Notes: a model not told the origin generated them from the letters alone. Positions 50,438-60,725 are shown, counted from the stretch's first letter. The stretch: 64,000 nt of DNA from Orbaceae bacterium ESL0721 (GCA_029433365.1 JAQTHZ010000001.1:124001-188000); one strand, 5' to 3'. Made by a program: numbers and translations.

Positions 50438-51439
50438 TTACCTACCTGACTCACGAAGTTGATAGAGTGATTTTGCATAATATTTAAGAGAGACGCCATT
50501 GGTCTGGTCAAGTTGTTGACGCCACGCTTGGTCAATTTTTTCGATCCCATTTAGTGCACCACAAATTGCCGTTGCCATAGCGCCGATAGTATCGGTATCA
50601 CCGCCTAGATTGGCAGATAAGATGGCAGAGCGGTTAGCATCGGTATTGGCTAAATTGACCATCGCAATAGCAGCTGGTACTGATTCGATGGTGCTGGTGC
50701 CGGCACCGATAAGATCGTAAATATTTTGCAGTGCGTCATCTATATCTGCCCCTGTTTGTGATGCGGTTAACGCTAATTCAATGCGCCTTGCTAATGAAGG
50801 GCTAAAAGTTGTAATGCCGACAGCTTGTGACGCTTTGGCAACTGTTGGTAGTTGATTCACGATCGCCTGCCAGCTTTCACCATCAATCGCTTTTGATATT
50901 GCCCATGCAATCACAGTTGCACCAGCGATAGCGATATCTGATTTATGTGTGATTGCAGATGCAGCAGCAACAGAATCAATAAACTTGGGTAACGAATCTA
51001 CTCTTAAGAGGCAGCCAATTGGCATGATCCGCATAGCAGCACCATTGGTTACGCCGTTGTTGGTTAACTCGGCAATTGGGGTGCCTTGCCTAAATGCATT
51101 TAGCGCCTGTTTTGAGGTGGGACCTAGCACATTTTTGTTAAATGCATCAAAATTTTCTGCCCAAGTTAGAATATTTTTGCCAATATCTTCAGGATTGATC
51201 TCACCCTGATTACTGATAAGTGCATCGGCCAAAGCGAGTGCCATCGAGGTGTCATCGGTAAATTGTGCCGCTTTAAAGTAGCAGGCGGCGCTATTATCTT
51301 TTGGTCCATCTTGAAAGTGATCAATCCAACCAAAGTGCGCTTTTACTTTAGCGCGTGGCCAGAGTTCAGAAGGCATTGCCATCGCATCGCCCAGCGCTTG
51401 CCCATAAAATGCGCCAAGTATAGCGTTATATCTGCTCAT
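50438..51439 (-). CDS. yegU: ADP-ribosylglycohydrolase family protein (YegU-like)
   Basis: A 333-residue ADP-ribosylglycohydrolase fold: GAFYGQALGDAMAMPSE at the start, FTDDTSMALALADAL (first metal aspartates), VTNGAAMRI and GGDTDTIGAMA (second metal site). These metal-binding residues support an active hydrolase on ADP-ribosyl compounds. ATG 51439 gives the family start MSRYNAILGAF; the earlier ATG at 51451 adds four residues. It overlaps the end of yegT. Confidence 0.87.
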   Translation of the reverse strand: MSRYNAILGAFYGQALGDAMAMPSELWPRAKVKAHFGWIDHFQDGPKDNSAACYFKAAQFTDDTSMALALADALISNQGEINPEDIGKNILTWAENFDAFNKNVLGPTSKQALNAFRQGTPIAELTNNGVTNGAAMRIMPIGCLLRVDSLPKFIDSVAAASAITHKSDIAIAGATVIAWAISKAIDGESWQAIVNQLPTVAKASQAVGITTFSPSLARRIELALTASQTGADIDDALQNIYDLIGAGTSTIESVPAAIAMVNLANTDANRSAILSANLGGDTDTIGAMATAICGALNGIEKIDQAWRQQLDQTNGVSLKYYAKSLYQLRESGR

Positions 51440-52679
51440 TTGATAATTCACCCTTGGTTAATGAGAATGTTTTAGGCTTAAAACAGAAGAACATAATTAA
51501 GGCAATAACGGTAATCATCGCTGCACCAAAATACCATATGGCTGACCAGTTATAGGTGATGCCTGTGGTTGTTGTATGGGTAAATAGGCGATCGACAATA
51601 TAGCCCCCTAACTGATAACCAAGCAGTCCACCGACACCTTGACAGCCTAAAACAATTAGACTCTGTGCCGAGCTGCGCATCTGTTTTGGTGCATGTTGAT
51701 CAACATAGATAAAGGCACTCACTGAATAGAAGTCGTAACTGACACCGTGGAGCAAGATTGCGAAAAAGAGGAGCGCATAGTGTAGGCCATCATCAGCATT
51801 TCCATAGGCAAATGCGATATAGCGGATGGCGGCTGTGATTAATCCTAATAGTAGGACAGTCTTTATCCCAAAACGTTTTAGGAAGAGTGGTAGCACCAGC
51901 ATAAAGAAGATCTCTGACGCTTGCCCTAAGGTCATCCAACCTGTTGCATTTGACATGCCGGTTGACTCTAAAAAGCCGTTCGCATAATTATAGTAAAATG
52001 CGAGCGGAATACTAAAGAGGAATGAGCAGATAAAAAAGATGAGAAATGAACGATCTTTTAATAGGACTAAAGCCTTTAACCCAAAACGTTCAGCTAGACT
52101 AACAGTTTTATTGGGATCTGGCGGAGTTGGCGGCAACCATAAGGCATAGAGTGCTAGCGCGATCGATCCAATAGCGGTAATAATTAGTGGAATTGTGGTA
52201 TTTGCAATATCGTCAAATCCTAACCAACTCGGTAAAAAACCGCAGGTGATACCTGATACAATCCAACCAATTGTCCCCATCACCCGAATTCTTGGAAAGA
52301 GTTTTGCGCCATCGCTTACATGGGCAAAGACGATACTGTTGGTTAAGGCTAATGTTGGCATGTAAGTTAGGGCATAACAGAGGAGTAGTGGGAAGAAGGT
52401 GCTAAATTCCGTCTGCCTCATCACGAAAAAGAGGATGATGGCACCGGCTAACATTAATAGTGATAACAGTTTTTCGGCAGCGATAAATCGGTCAGCAACG
52501 GTACCAATAAAGATAGGTGAGATGATGGCGCCTATTGAGGTTGAGGCGAAACAGCATGAGATCTCAAACGGGGTAAATTGGTATGATTGTAATAGTTGAA
52601 AGAGTGGAACGAACCAAGCTCCCCAAATAAACCACTCTAAAAACATCATTATAGAGAGTTTATATTCTGTTTTTTTCAT
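51426..52679 (-). CDS. yegT: Nucleoside:H+ symporter family transporter (YegT-like)
   Basis: A 417-residue MFS protein with twelve hydrophobic segments and the nucleoside-transporter start FLEWFIWGAWFVPLFQLL, then VFAHVSDGAKLFPRIRVMGTIGWIVSG. It probably brings in a nucleoside or related glycoside; the downstream hydrolase and kinase would cleave and phosphorylate it. This is an inference from the operon. A 13/14 match to the dispersed motif lies at 51466-51479, inside the gene's end. Confidence 0.85.
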   Translation of the reverse strand: MKKTEYKLSIMMFLEWFIWGAWFVPLFQLLQSYQFTPFEISCCFASTSIGAIISPIFIGTVADRFIAAEKLLSLLMLAGAIILFFVMRQTEFSTFFPLLLCYALTYMPTLALTNSIVFAHVSDGAKLFPRIRVMGTIGWIVSGITCGFLPSWLGFDDIANTTIPLIITAIGSIALALYALWLPPTPPDPNKTVSLAERFGLKALVLLKDRSFLIFFICSFLFSIPLAFYYNYANGFLESTGMSNATGWMTLGQASEIFFMLVLPLFLKRFGIKTVLLLGLITAAIRYIAFAYGNADDGLHYALLFFAILLHGVSYDFYSVSAFIYVDQHAPKQMRSSAQSLIVLGCQGVGGLLGYQLGGYIVDRLFTHTTTTGITYNWSAIWYFGAAMITVIALIMFFCFKPKTFSLTKGELSNEQI

Positions 52680-52795
52680 AGCTGATTATTGATAGAAAAT
52701 ATAGGTTTGCGTAGCTTATCACGCTTATAGAAAAAACTCGACAGCCTTCCATATTTTATCTCTATTTGCTCTTCTATTTATATCTCTTTTTCCCA

Positions 52796-54061
52796 CTATT
52801 TCACCTTTAAAAGTTCGCTCCAACGGGTGGTATAGCGTTGACTAAGCAGTTCACGCCTAATCTGCCAAGGGGCGTCTCTCCTGATACCGCCAATCTGTAC
52901 CGTATTCTTTCCCATTTTCTGATTAATACGATCTATGGTCTGCATCAATCTATTACTACGCTCGGTGTCAGATGCGGTAAAGAGGTCGAACTGGCGATTT
53001 CCCTCTTTAGGCTGAAGATCGAGCAACATCACGCCAGATTTCATAAATAGAAACCCTTTTTTATAGATCGATTGTAACCCTTTTTGTGCTGCCCGAATAA
53101 TGAGCCTTGTGTCATCAGTTGGTGATAGCAGCGGGATTGCAATTGAGGGGTTATACTGCATAAGATCCTCACGGTAGCGGCTGGTTTTTAAAAAGATCAA
53201 TACCCCATTAGCCACAGCATGTTGTCGCCGCAATTTTTCTGCGCCACGACTGGCATGAACCCAGATCGCCTCTTGGATATCATCAATATTACCAGTTAAC
53301 CGCCCAAAACTGCGGGAGGTCATAATGTTCTGTTTTGGTGTATCTAGCTCATCTATCTCAATTGAGGAGATACCTTGTAACTCCAATATCGTGCGCTCAA
53401 GCGTGACTGAGAATTGTTGTCGCATCTGTTTGGGATTGGTCTGCTGTAGATCCCAAGCACTTTTAATCCCTAAAACATGTAGCCTTTTGGCGATACGATA
53501 CCCAACACCCCAGATATCCCCAATAGGAAACTGTTTTAAGCGATCAGCCAGTAATCTGCTATCACTCGGTAGCACGCAGACACCTTGGTATTGAGCCTGT
53601 TTTTTAGCAAGCTGATTGGCAATTTTCGCGAGTGTCCTTGTTGCAGCAACCCCAATACTTACAGGGATACCGGTATGGCGCTTTACCACAGACCTAATGG
53701 TTTGGCAATGTGCCTGAATGTCAGAAAATCCCTTTAATATCATAAACGCTTCATCAATCGAATAAGGCTCAACATCGGTCGTGTAATGGCGTACGGTATC
53801 AAAGACACGTTGGCTCATATCACCATAAAGTTCATAGTTTGAACTTAACAGCGTGATCTGCTTACGGATAGTGGGGGTAATTTGATAGGCGGGTGTCCCC
53901 ATTGGGACTAACGGTTTTAGCTCATTAGAACGGGCAATAACGCACCCATCATTATTGGAGAGGATACCAATTGGCATATTTTCCAATTTGGGATTAAAGA
54001 CACGTTCGCATGATGCATAAAAGTTGTTGCAATCTATTAAGCCAATCACAGCTAACCTCAA
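52796..54061 (-). CDS. umuC: DNA polymerase V catalytic subunit UmuC
   Basis: Y-family translesion polymerase: GLIDCNNFYASCERVF at the start (first metal aspartate), VARSNE-type loop (DGCVIARSNELKPL), the YSIDEAFM catalytic motif (SIDE), and a helix-hairpin-helix GDIWGVGYRIAKRL. The length is 421 against 422 in E. coli. It overlaps umuD by 4 bp. Expressed in the SOS response through the LexA box upstream of umuD. Confidence 0.94.
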   Translation of the reverse strand: MRLAVIGLIDCNNFYASCERVFNPKLENMPIGILSNNDGCVIARSNELKPLVPMGTPAYQITPTIRKQITLLSSNYELYGDMSQRVFDTVRHYTTDVEPYSIDEAFMILKGFSDIQAHCQTIRSVVKRHTGIPVSIGVAATRTLAKIANQLAKKQAQYQGVCVLPSDSRLLADRLKQFPIGDIWGVGYRIAKRLHVLGIKSAWDLQQTNPKQMRQQFSVTLERTILELQGISSIEIDELDTPKQNIMTSRSFGRLTGNIDDIQEAIWVHASRGAEKLRRQHAVANGVLIFLKTSRYREDLMQYNPSIAIPLLSPTDDTRLIIRAAQKGLQSIYKKGFLFMKSGVMLLDLQPKEGNRQFDLFTASDTERSNRLMQTIDRINQKMGKNTVQIGGIRRDAPWQIRRELLSQRYTTRWSELLKVK

Positions 54062-54495
54062 CGCCGTAGTGAGTGGATGGTGTGGATAACCACACCCCAG
54101 ATATGCACCTCTTTACCAACTAGTGGAATAGGGGGATAGAGTCTATTCCCTGATAGTAGATGGTGTTCACCTTTAATTAATCCTAAACATTTGCAGGTCA
54201 ACTCCCCATCAATCGCGGCAATCACAATATCATTGATCTGCGGTTCTAACGCGCGATCGACAATCAGTAGATCACCACTAAAAATAGCATAGTCAATCAT
54301 TGAGTCCCCCACCGCTTTAATGTAGTAGGTAGCACTTGGGTGGTTGATCAAGTGCTCGGTGAGATCTAATTTTGCCTCTAGATAGTCATCAGCCGGTGAT
54401 GGGAATCCTGCTTTTACTGGAATATCAACAAAGGGCAGTGGGTTAATGGTAGAGGGGGCAACATGCCCAAGCAGAATGCAGTTAACTTTTTGCAA
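54058..54495 (-). CDS. umuD: UmuD translesion subunit (S24 protease-like)
   Basis: A 145-residue LexA-fold auto-protease. The self-cleavage site is AGFPSPADDY, with Ala-Gly as in LexA (E. coli UmuD has Cys-Gly), the serine in VGDSMIDY and the lysine in GELTCKCLGLI. After RecA-stimulated cleavage UmuD' joins UmuC as Pol V. The start follows AGGAGTACCC. Confidence 0.93.
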   Translation of the reverse strand: MQKVNCILLGHVAPSTINPLPFVDIPVKAGFPSPADDYLEAKLDLTEHLINHPSATYYIKAVGDSMIDYAIFSGDLLIVDRALEPQINDIVIAAIDGELTCKCLGLIKGEHHLLSGNRLYPPIPLVGKEVHIWGVVIHTIHSLRR

Positions 54496-54554
54496 ACGGG
54501 TACTCCTAAAATAGTTATTCTAATCGTCATCAAGTTCGTAATATAAAACGAATT

Positions 54555-54574
54555 ATGTATAAATATACAGTATA
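54555..54574 (-). promoter_or_regulatory. LexA (SOS) box of umuDC
   Basis: On the minus strand TATACTGTATATTTATACAT: CTGT-N8-ACA with only the last core base changed (G to T). It sits 60 bp upstream of umuD. Confidence 0.85.
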
Positions 54575-54983
54575 AAGTACGAACTTCAATAGATATAAGT
54601 GTAAAATATGGTAAAGAGTGACGAAAAATTTAGTAGAAAAATAGCGGGTAGAGTGAAAATAGAGAGCGTAAAAGGGAACTGTTAATAGTTAACTGTTAAT
54701 GGTTAATTGTTGATGGTTAACTGTTGATGATAGAAAAGGGGAAGATAGCATCTCTTATCAAACTGTTATAAAGGAGTTTGATAAAATGTTTCATAAAAAA
54801 ATATTATAAAAAAAGCATTATAAAACAGATTGATAGATGCGGTTATAGATAAGGTTATAGATGGATTTATAGCTGTATTTAAAGAGGGGTTGAGTTTATT
54901 AAATAGCGTGAAAAGGTAACAGAGCTAATATTACATTACATATTACATCAGATATTATATTAGATATTACATAGTATTACGCT
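54575..54983. repeat. Gap between umuD and pgsA rich in degenerate tandem repeats
   Basis: Three repeat clusters: GTTAACTGTT[AG]ATG-type 14-nt units (about 54680-54735), AGATGCGGTTATAGATAAGGTTATAGATGG (about 54834-54870), and [AG]ATATTACAT units (about 54927-54977). No gene seen. Confidence 0.6.
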
Positions 54984-55553
54984 TTAATCTTCTCTACCTA
55001 ATAAAAAGTAGCGCGTTGCCCATAGATATTGGCACATCGACCAGAGAGATAAAAGGGTTGCAACGTAAAGCATAAAGAGACCTGCATTGATAACCAGATC
55101 GCAAGGGCGCCAGAGTAACCATGTTAATGCGGTCATCTGAGAGATAGTTTTGATCTTACCTAAAGAGGAGACGGCAACGTGGCTACGTTTACCAATTTCA
55201 GCCATCCATTCACGGAGGGCTGAGATGATGATCTCGCGCGAAACAATAACAGTTGCTGGAATAGTAATCCACCAGCTATCAAAATATTCAGTAATAAGAA
55301 GGAGGGCAATAGTGACGATAATCTTATCGGCAACGGGATCTAAAAACGCGCCAAATTTGGTAGTTTGCCCTAAGCGGCGGGCAAGATAACCATCAAAAAC
55401 ATCAGTTACCGCAGCAATTAAGAAGAGAAGAGCAGAGAAGAAACCAGACCAGCTATTGGGAATAAGATAGAAAGCAAAGACAAAAAAAGGAATTAAGATG
55501 ACACGAAATAGCGTTAAAGCGGTAGGAGCATTTAGTTCTATAGACAGTCTCAT
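54984..55553 (-). CDS. pgsA: CDP-diacylglycerol-glycerol-3-phosphate 3-phosphatidyltransferase
   Basis: Inner-membrane enzyme that makes phosphatidylglycerol phosphate. It has the CDP-alcohol phosphotransferase motif [28 protein letters not shown] (DG-x2-AR-x8-G-x3-D-x3-D), with four or more hydrophobic segments. The frame extends to 55613, but ATG 55553 starts [19 protein letters not shown], matching the family N-terminus. uvrC lies upstream, as in E. coli. Confidence 0.93.
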   Translation of the reverse strand: MRLSIELNAPTALTLFRVILIPFFVFAFYLIPNSWSGFFSALLFLIAAVTDVFDGYLARRLGQTTKFGAFLDPVADKIIVTIALLLITEYFDSWWITIPATVIVSREIIISALREWMAEIGKRSHVAVSSLGKIKTISQMTALTWLLWRPCDLVINAGLFMLYVATLLSLWSMCQYLWATRYFLLGRED

Positions 55554-55687
55554 GGATGTTGCTCTTTTTTCAGTTCTTGTAATAACAATTTTTAGAATTT
55601 GCTTGTAAATCAATAGATTAACTGATAACAGACAGCGATATTTAATAACGCTATATGGTGCCTTAAAAAGGCTAAATTTTCAATCTG

Positions 55688-57523
55688 TTATTGCCGTAAA
55701 TTTAAATAAATTTTTTCTGCTAACAGGTTAGAGATTCCCTGCACCTGTGCGATCTCATCGATACTGGCATTTTTTAGTTCACGCAGTCCGCCAAAATGTT
55801 TTAACAGTGCTTGCCGTTTTTTAGGTCCAATACCTTCAATATGCTCTAATGCGCTATCGGTTAACTGTTTAACCCCTTTTTTGCGCTGCCCTGTTATGGC
55901 ATGATCATGCGATGCGTTACGGATCTGCTGAATAAGTAGCAGCGCAGGGGAGTGATCATCGAGGTAGTGACCATGTCCATGTGCTTCAAAAAAGAGTGTC
56001 TCAAGCCCCTCTTTGCGTTCAGAACCTTTGGCAACACCAATTAGTAGTGGATGGGATTTGTCCCAGTTTACCTCTAAATTTTCAAATACTTGTATCGCTT
56101 GATTCAACTGCCCTTTACCACCATCAATAAAGATAACATCTGGGATTTTATCAGCAGGCAGATCTTTTTTATTATAACGGCGTGTTAAGACCTGTTCCAT
56201 CGCTGCATAGTCATCGCCGGCAGTGATATTATTGATGTTATAGCGCCTAAATTCAGATCGAACTGGTCCAGTTTTATCAAATACCACACAGGATGCAATG
56301 GTATTTTTGCCCATAAAGTGGCTGATATCAAAACACTCCATGCGGTTAATCTCATCAATACCTAAAAATGCTTTGAGGGCATCATAACGTTGTTTTAGGG
56401 TTGACTTTTCGATCAGCCTATTTTTAACCTCTGTTTGGGCATTCATTGTGGCAATATTGAGTAGTTTAAGGTTATCACCTTTAGGTTCATCAACCAGTTT
56501 AACTTGATGACCGGCAACCATGGAGAGAGTCTCCTCCATCGGTAATTTACTTGAGAGCGAGAAGTTGAGCAAAATTTTCCTTGGGATCTGCCGATTTTGA
56601 TTACCTTGTAGATAGAACTGCCCTAAAAAGGTCTCAATCACCTCTTCAAGTTCAGTATTTGATGGTACTTTGGGGTAGTAAGAGCGGTGACCAAAAGTCT
56701 GCCCGTTACGGATAAATAGCACATAGATACAGGCAATACCGAGTTCATAGTGGAACCCTAAAACATCGAGATTGTCGTTATTATTGTAGATCACCTGTTT
56801 CTCATTGATCTGTTTGATTAGCGTTAGTTGATCGCGAAGTGCTGCTGCTTTTTCAAAATTGAGATCCTCGCTCGCCTTTTTCATATCGGCGGTGATAGCT
56901 TCAACAATCAGATCTGAACGACCAGATAAGAAATGCCTAACATAATTTACCTGTTCTTGATAATCTTCATCGCTGACTAACCCAGCAACGCAGGGACCAA
57001 GGCAACGCTTAATTTGATACTGCAAGCAGGGGCGGGTGCGATTTTGATAGGTGGTATTGGTGCATTGCCGAATCGGAAACGTTTTTTGCAACAGCCCCAA
57101 TATCTGTTTTGCCCCATAGGAGTTTGGATAAGGTCCAAAAAACTCATCCTCTTTGCGGTTAATGGTGCCTCGGTAGAGGGATAGTTGTGGATGGCGCTCC
57201 TTGCTCAGTTTGATAAAGGGGTAACTTTTATCATCTTTGAGTAATACATTGTAGTGGGGCTGATATTTTTTTATGTAGGTCTGTTCTAACAGTAGCGCTT
57301 CGGTTTCGGTGCGTGTGATGGTAAATTTTATCTGCGCAATGTGGCTGACTAAACGCTCGGTTTTTACCGTCTTTTTACTACTATTAAAGTAACTTTTGAG
57401 CCGTTTATTGAGATCTTTCGCTTTCCCCACATAAATAATGGTCTCTTTATCATTAAACATCTGATAAATTCCAGGTTTATGTGGTACTGTTTTTAAAAAA
57501 GTTTTCGAATCAAATTGGCTCAT
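55688..57523 (-). CDS. uvrC: Excinuclease ABC subunit UvrC
   Basis: Dual-incision nuclease of nucleotide excision repair. The N-terminal GIY-YIG domain starts PHKPGIYQMFNDKETIIYVGKAKDL, followed by the UVR (UvrB-binding) helix pair (near residue 205, ADMKKASEDLNFEKAAALRDQL), the RNase H-like nuclease with ECFDISH and VIFIDGGKGQLNQA, and the C-terminal HhH pair (GIGPKKRQALLKHFGG). 611 residues, as in E. coli (610). It contains two near-copies of the 14-mer (56396-56405 and 56754-56767). Confidence 0.96.
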   Translation of the reverse strand: MSQFDSKTFLKTVPHKPGIYQMFNDKETIIYVGKAKDLNKRLKSYFNSSKKTVKTERLVSHIAQIKFTITRTETEALLLEQTYIKKYQPHYNVLLKDDKSYPFIKLSKERHPQLSLYRGTINRKEDEFFGPYPNSYGAKQILGLLQKTFPIRQCTNTTYQNRTRPCLQYQIKRCLGPCVAGLVSDEDYQEQVNYVRHFLSGRSDLIVEAITADMKKASEDLNFEKAAALRDQLTLIKQINEKQVIYNNNDNLDVLGFHYELGIACIYVLFIRNGQTFGHRSYYPKVPSNTELEEVIETFLGQFYLQGNQNRQIPRKILLNFSLSSKLPMEETLSMVAGHQVKLVDEPKGDNLKLLNIATMNAQTEVKNRLIEKSTLKQRYDALKAFLGIDEINRMECFDISHFMGKNTIASCVVFDKTGPVRSEFRRYNINNITAGDDYAAMEQVLTRRYNKKDLPADKIPDVIFIDGGKGQLNQAIQVFENLEVNWDKSHPLLIGVAKGSERKEGLETLFFEAHGHGHYLDDHSPALLLIQQIRNASHDHAITGQRKKGVKQLTDSALEHIEGIGPKKRQALLKHFGGLRELKNASIDEIAQVQGISNLLAEKIYLNLRQ

Positions 57524-57630
57524 ATCTATTTGAAGTGCTGCTGTTTAAAGTAATGGTTGATTTAAGTAGTTATTGATTAAGATAGCTGTTGATTAGATTA
57601 ACTATTGATTAAAAATAACTACTTAAAAAA

Positions 57631-58311
57631 CTACTGTCTCTCGAAAACGAGAGCACGTCTTTCAATAATTCTCATAATGATGCTTAATGATCCATTTATC
57701 AAGAGGTAGATCAGTCCAGCAGCAATAAAAATAGAAAAATCATAGTATTCGCCATTTAATTTATTGCTATATTTCATCACATCCATCACTGGAATCATCG
57801 AGGCTAATGCGGTACCTTTAATGACAAAGACAACTTCGTTAGAGTAGGTGGAGAGTGCCCGTTTTAATCCATAAGGGAGAATGATTTTTAGTGTCTGATA
57901 TCGATTCATCCCTAAAGCATTACAAGCCTCCCACTGCCCTTTAGGAACCGCTTTAAGTGAACCGTAAAAAATTTGCGTCGTATAAGCTGCACTGTTTAAG
58001 GTTAAGGCTAAATAGGCACAGAACCATGGTGATGAGATCATCTTATAAAAAGTTGGAAACTGGCTTAATGTCTCTTGAAATTGTGATGGACCAAAATAGA
58101 TTAGGAAAATCTGCACCAATAGTGGAGAGCCAGTAAATATGGTGATATAGCAGTAAATTACCCGATTTAAACAGGTGCGTTGTAAAGAGAGCAGGCAGGA
58201 GAGGATAACCGCTATAATACCAGCGGATAAGATCCCTGCAACGCCTAAACTTAAAGTAACCGGTAAACCTTGTGAGATGTACTGAAGATAATAGATAAAA
58301 TTATCTGACAT
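57631..58311 (-). CDS. artM: Arginine ABC transporter permease ArtM
   Basis: Polar amino-acid permease with five hydrophobic segments and the EAA-type loop QWEACNALGMNRYQTLKIILPYGLKRAL that contacts ArtP. 226 residues; last gene of the art operon. A GC-rich hairpin (57638-57653) lies over its final codons and may end the transcript. Confidence 0.92.
   Translation of the reverse strand: MSDNFIYYLQYISQGLPVTLSLGVAGILSAGIIAVILSCLLSLQRTCLNRVIYCYITIFTGSPLLVQIFLIYFGPSQFQETLSQFPTFYKMISSPWFCAYLALTLNSAAYTTQIFYGSLKAVPKGQWEACNALGMNRYQTLKIILPYGLKRALSTYSNEVVFVIKGTALASMIPVMDVMKYSNKLNGEYYDFSIFIAAGLIYLLINGSLSIIMRIIERRALVFERQ
57638..57653 (-). terminator. art operon terminator overlapping artM's end
   Basis: CTCTCG-TTTT-CGAGAG on the minus strand, then ACAGTAG and a T run. 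The stem includes the codons for the ERQ end of ArtM. Confidence 0.6.
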
Positions 58312-58322
58312 ATGTAACCTTT

Positions 58323-59096
58323 TTAATGATTGCTATCTTGTGACTGCTCAAAATAGAGTGAGCGTTTTTCAATTCGTTGAATGATTTTTTTGCTGATAAT
58401 TGAGATGGTTAAATAGATTAACAGAGCAACAAAATACCATAAAAAAGGTTGCTGTGTTCGGGCTATGATTCCGCGAGTCTGCATCATTAAATCATTAATG
58501 GCGATAGCCGAAACAAGGGCTGTATCTTTTAATAAAATTAACCACTGATTACTCAGCCCCGGTAGTGCGTGGCGCCACATCTGCGGTATGATGATTCGCC
58601 AAAATGTGCGTGCACGGCTTAGTCCTAGTACCTCAGCTGCTTGACGTTGACCGGGAGAGATCGCCATTAATGCTCCGCGTAGTGTCTGTGAGGCATAGAC
58701 TGCATAAAGCAGCGAGAGCGCCAAGATGCCACATAAGAACGGGCTCACATTAAAATCACTAATATTGATCTGAATAGTTAATGAGGTAAAGCCAAGTGGA
58801 ATGGTAAAACCATCATCTAATAGAATCAGTAACAGCGGCAAGCCATTATAGATAGCAACTACAATTAAGAGTTCTGGAAGTGCTCGAATAGTTAAGGTAA
58901 AGAGTGAAGTAAGCCAAGAGATAGGCTTAAATGATACCGACTCTAAAATTGTAAAGAGAAATGCTAATATTAATCCAACAATTAAGGAGACAATAGCCAG
59001 AGCAAGGGTGACCGATGTCGCCTCAGCGAGTGGAGAAATATAACTGATAAAATCCGAATGTAGTTTATCGGTAGCATTTAATAAAAAATCTGACAT
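58323..59096 (-). CDS. artQ: Arginine ABC transporter permease ArtQ
   Basis: A 257-residue permease paired with ArtM; hydrophobic segments and the EAA loop QRQAAEVLGLSRARTFWRIIIPQMWRHALPG. Longer than the E. coli protein (238) by an N-terminal and loop extension. It starts 84 bp after artI, with a hairpin in the gap, and overlaps none of the neighbours. Confidence 0.9.
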   Translation of the reverse strand: MSDFLLNATDKLHSDFISYISPLAEATSVTLALAIVSLIVGLILAFLFTILESVSFKPISWLTSLFTLTIRALPELLIVVAIYNGLPLLLILLDDGFTIPLGFTSLTIQINISDFNVSPFLCGILALSLLYAVYASQTLRGALMAISPGQRQAAEVLGLSRARTFWRIIIPQMWRHALPGLSNQWLILLKDTALVSAIAINDLMMQTRGIIARTQQPFLWYFVALLIYLTISIISKKIIQRIEKRSLYFEQSQDSNH

Positions 59097-59124
59097 AAAA
59101 GTTAAACCAGCATAAAAAAATAAA

Positions 59125-59145
59125 CTCGCCGCAAATAGCGGCGAG
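59125..59145 (-). terminator. Hairpin between artI and artQ
   Basis: On the minus strand CTCGCCGC-TATTT-GCGGCGAG followed by TTTATTTTTTTAT. This has the form of an intrinsic terminator inside the operon, expected to keep ArtI in excess over the permeases. Confidence 0.75.
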
Positions 59146-59180
59146 ATGTTATTAATTAAATTAATTAAAGGTAAAAACGG

Positions 59181-59933
59181 TTATTTATTAAACCATTTTT
59201 TATAGATAGCCTCAAATTCACCATTAGCTTTTAATTTATCTAAAGCTTGATTAAATTGTGTTAGTAATTTGTCATTACCTTGACGAACAGCAATTGCTAA
59301 ACCTTCACCAAAAAATTCATGATCTGTAATTTTGCCACCAACTGTATCAACATCACTGTTAGTGTTTAACCATTGTGCAGTAACTAATGAGCTAGCAATA
59401 ATTGCATCAATACGTTTGGCTTTAAGATCTAAAAAGGCATATTGATAACTGTCATAGCTAACTGGGGTAGCATCAGGGAAGCGTTCAACTAAGAATTTTT
59501 GGTATGGGGTACCGTTTTGATATCCCACTTTTTTACCCATTAACTGTTCGAGATCAGTCAAGCCATCTTTTAAAACAATAAATTGCACTGAGCTGTCATC
59601 AAAATAGACTTGGGTAAAAGCGACCTGTTTTTTGCGTTCTGGCGTGACATCGATCCCAGCAATTGCTGCATCAATTCGACGTGATTTTAGACTAGGAATT
59701 AGTCCATCAAATGATTGATTAACAATGTTACAGGTTACTTTTATCTCATCACAGATTTTATGCATAATATCGACATCAAAACCAACAATCTCGTTTTTAT
59801 CATTCAAAAACTCAAATGGGGCATAAGTTGCTTCAGTACCAAAGGTTAGCGTATCTGCTGCTGATGCAGTTGATGAGATTGCTAAACTACCAGTTAATAG
59901 GAGCGTTGATAAAATTTTTTTTGTTATATTCAT
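59181..59933 (-). CDS. artI: Arginine ABC transporter periplasmic binding protein
   Basis: A 250-residue SBP with signal peptide (MNITKKILSTLLLTGSLAISSTASA), the family-3 start FGTEATYAPFEF, GFDVDIMHKICDEI and VDAIIASSL-type core (RIDAIIASSLVTAQWL). It binds arginine, or possibly lysine/ornithine by family. Followed by an operon-internal terminator that favours its expression. Confidence 0.92.
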   Translation of the reverse strand: MNITKKILSTLLLTGSLAISSTASAADTLTFGTEATYAPFEFLNDKNEIVGFDVDIMHKICDEIKVTCNIVNQSFDGLIPSLKSRRIDAAIAGIDVTPERKKQVAFTQVYFDDSSVQFIVLKDGLTDLEQLMGKKVGYQNGTPYQKFLVERFPDATPVSYDSYQYAFLDLKAKRIDAIIASSLVTAQWLNTNSDVDTVGGKITDHEFFGEGLAIAVRQGNDKLLTQFNQALDKLKANGEFEAIYKKWFNK

Positions 59934-59996
59934 AATCTTTCACCAAAATAGAGTCACATTATATAGTTTGAAATATTGTTCAAAATATAGTTCGAA

Positions 59997-60725
59997 CTAA
60001 TGTGATAAATATGATTTAAATTGTTCTGTTTTAGGATGTGCAAAACAGTCCAATTGCCCTTGCTCAACAATCTTGCCCTGCTCCATATAGATCACTTCAG
60101 ACGCTACCTTGCGTGCAAAATCAACTTCGTGAGTAACAATTATCTGGGTAATACCTGTTTGTGATAACTCATTAATAATCTCAGCAATTTGTGCCGTAAT
60201 TGCCGGATCAAGTGCTGCTGTTGGTTCATCAAAGAGTAAAATTTTTGGTTCCATCATTAACGCTCTAGCAATAGCAACACGCTGCTGTTGACCACCAGAG
60301 AGGTGAATAGGGTAGCGATCAGCCATCTCGCCTATCTGTAGACGTTTTAGAATTGACATCGCTTTTTCGATAGCCTCTTTTTTACCAATTTTAAGTACTT
60401 GGCATGGCGCTTCGATAAGATTTTCAAGTACGGTAAGATGTGGCCAGAGGTTGTAGTTTTGAAAAACCATGCCCACATTTTTACGTAGATCACGAATGGA
60501 CTCTTGGCTAATTTTTTTGGTGAAATCAAACTGCATATTAGCGATAGTCATTGAACCTGAGGTTGGTACTTCAAGCAGGTTAAATACTTTTAATAGTGAG
60601 CTTTTGCCGGCACCGCTTTTACCAAGTAGAACAATGGTCTCACCTAATGGATAACTTAATGAGACATCATCTAATGCCTGACGGGGACCATAAAAATAGT
60701 TGATATGGCTTAATTCTATATTCAT
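59997..60725 (-). CDS. artP: Arginine ABC transporter ATP-binding protein
   Basis: First gene of artPIQM: ABC ATPase with Walker [14 protein letters not shown] (normal GxxGxGK form), Q-loop [13 protein letters not shown], signature [19 protein letters not shown], Walker [13 protein letters not shown] and switch His THEVDFARK. 242 residues, as in E. coli. Order and direction match E. coli artPIQM. Confidence 0.95.
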   Translation of the reverse strand: MNIELSHINYFYGPRQALDDVSLSYPLGETIVLLGKSGAGKSSLLKVFNLLEVPTSGSMTIANMQFDFTKKISQESIRDLRKNVGMVFQNYNLWPHLTVLENLIEAPCQVLKIGKKEAIEKAMSILKRLQIGEMADRYPIHLSGGQQQRVAIARALMMEPKILLFDEPTAALDPAITAQIAEIINELSQTGITQIIVTHEVDFARKVASEVIYMEQGKIVEQGQLDCFAHPKTEQFKSYLSH

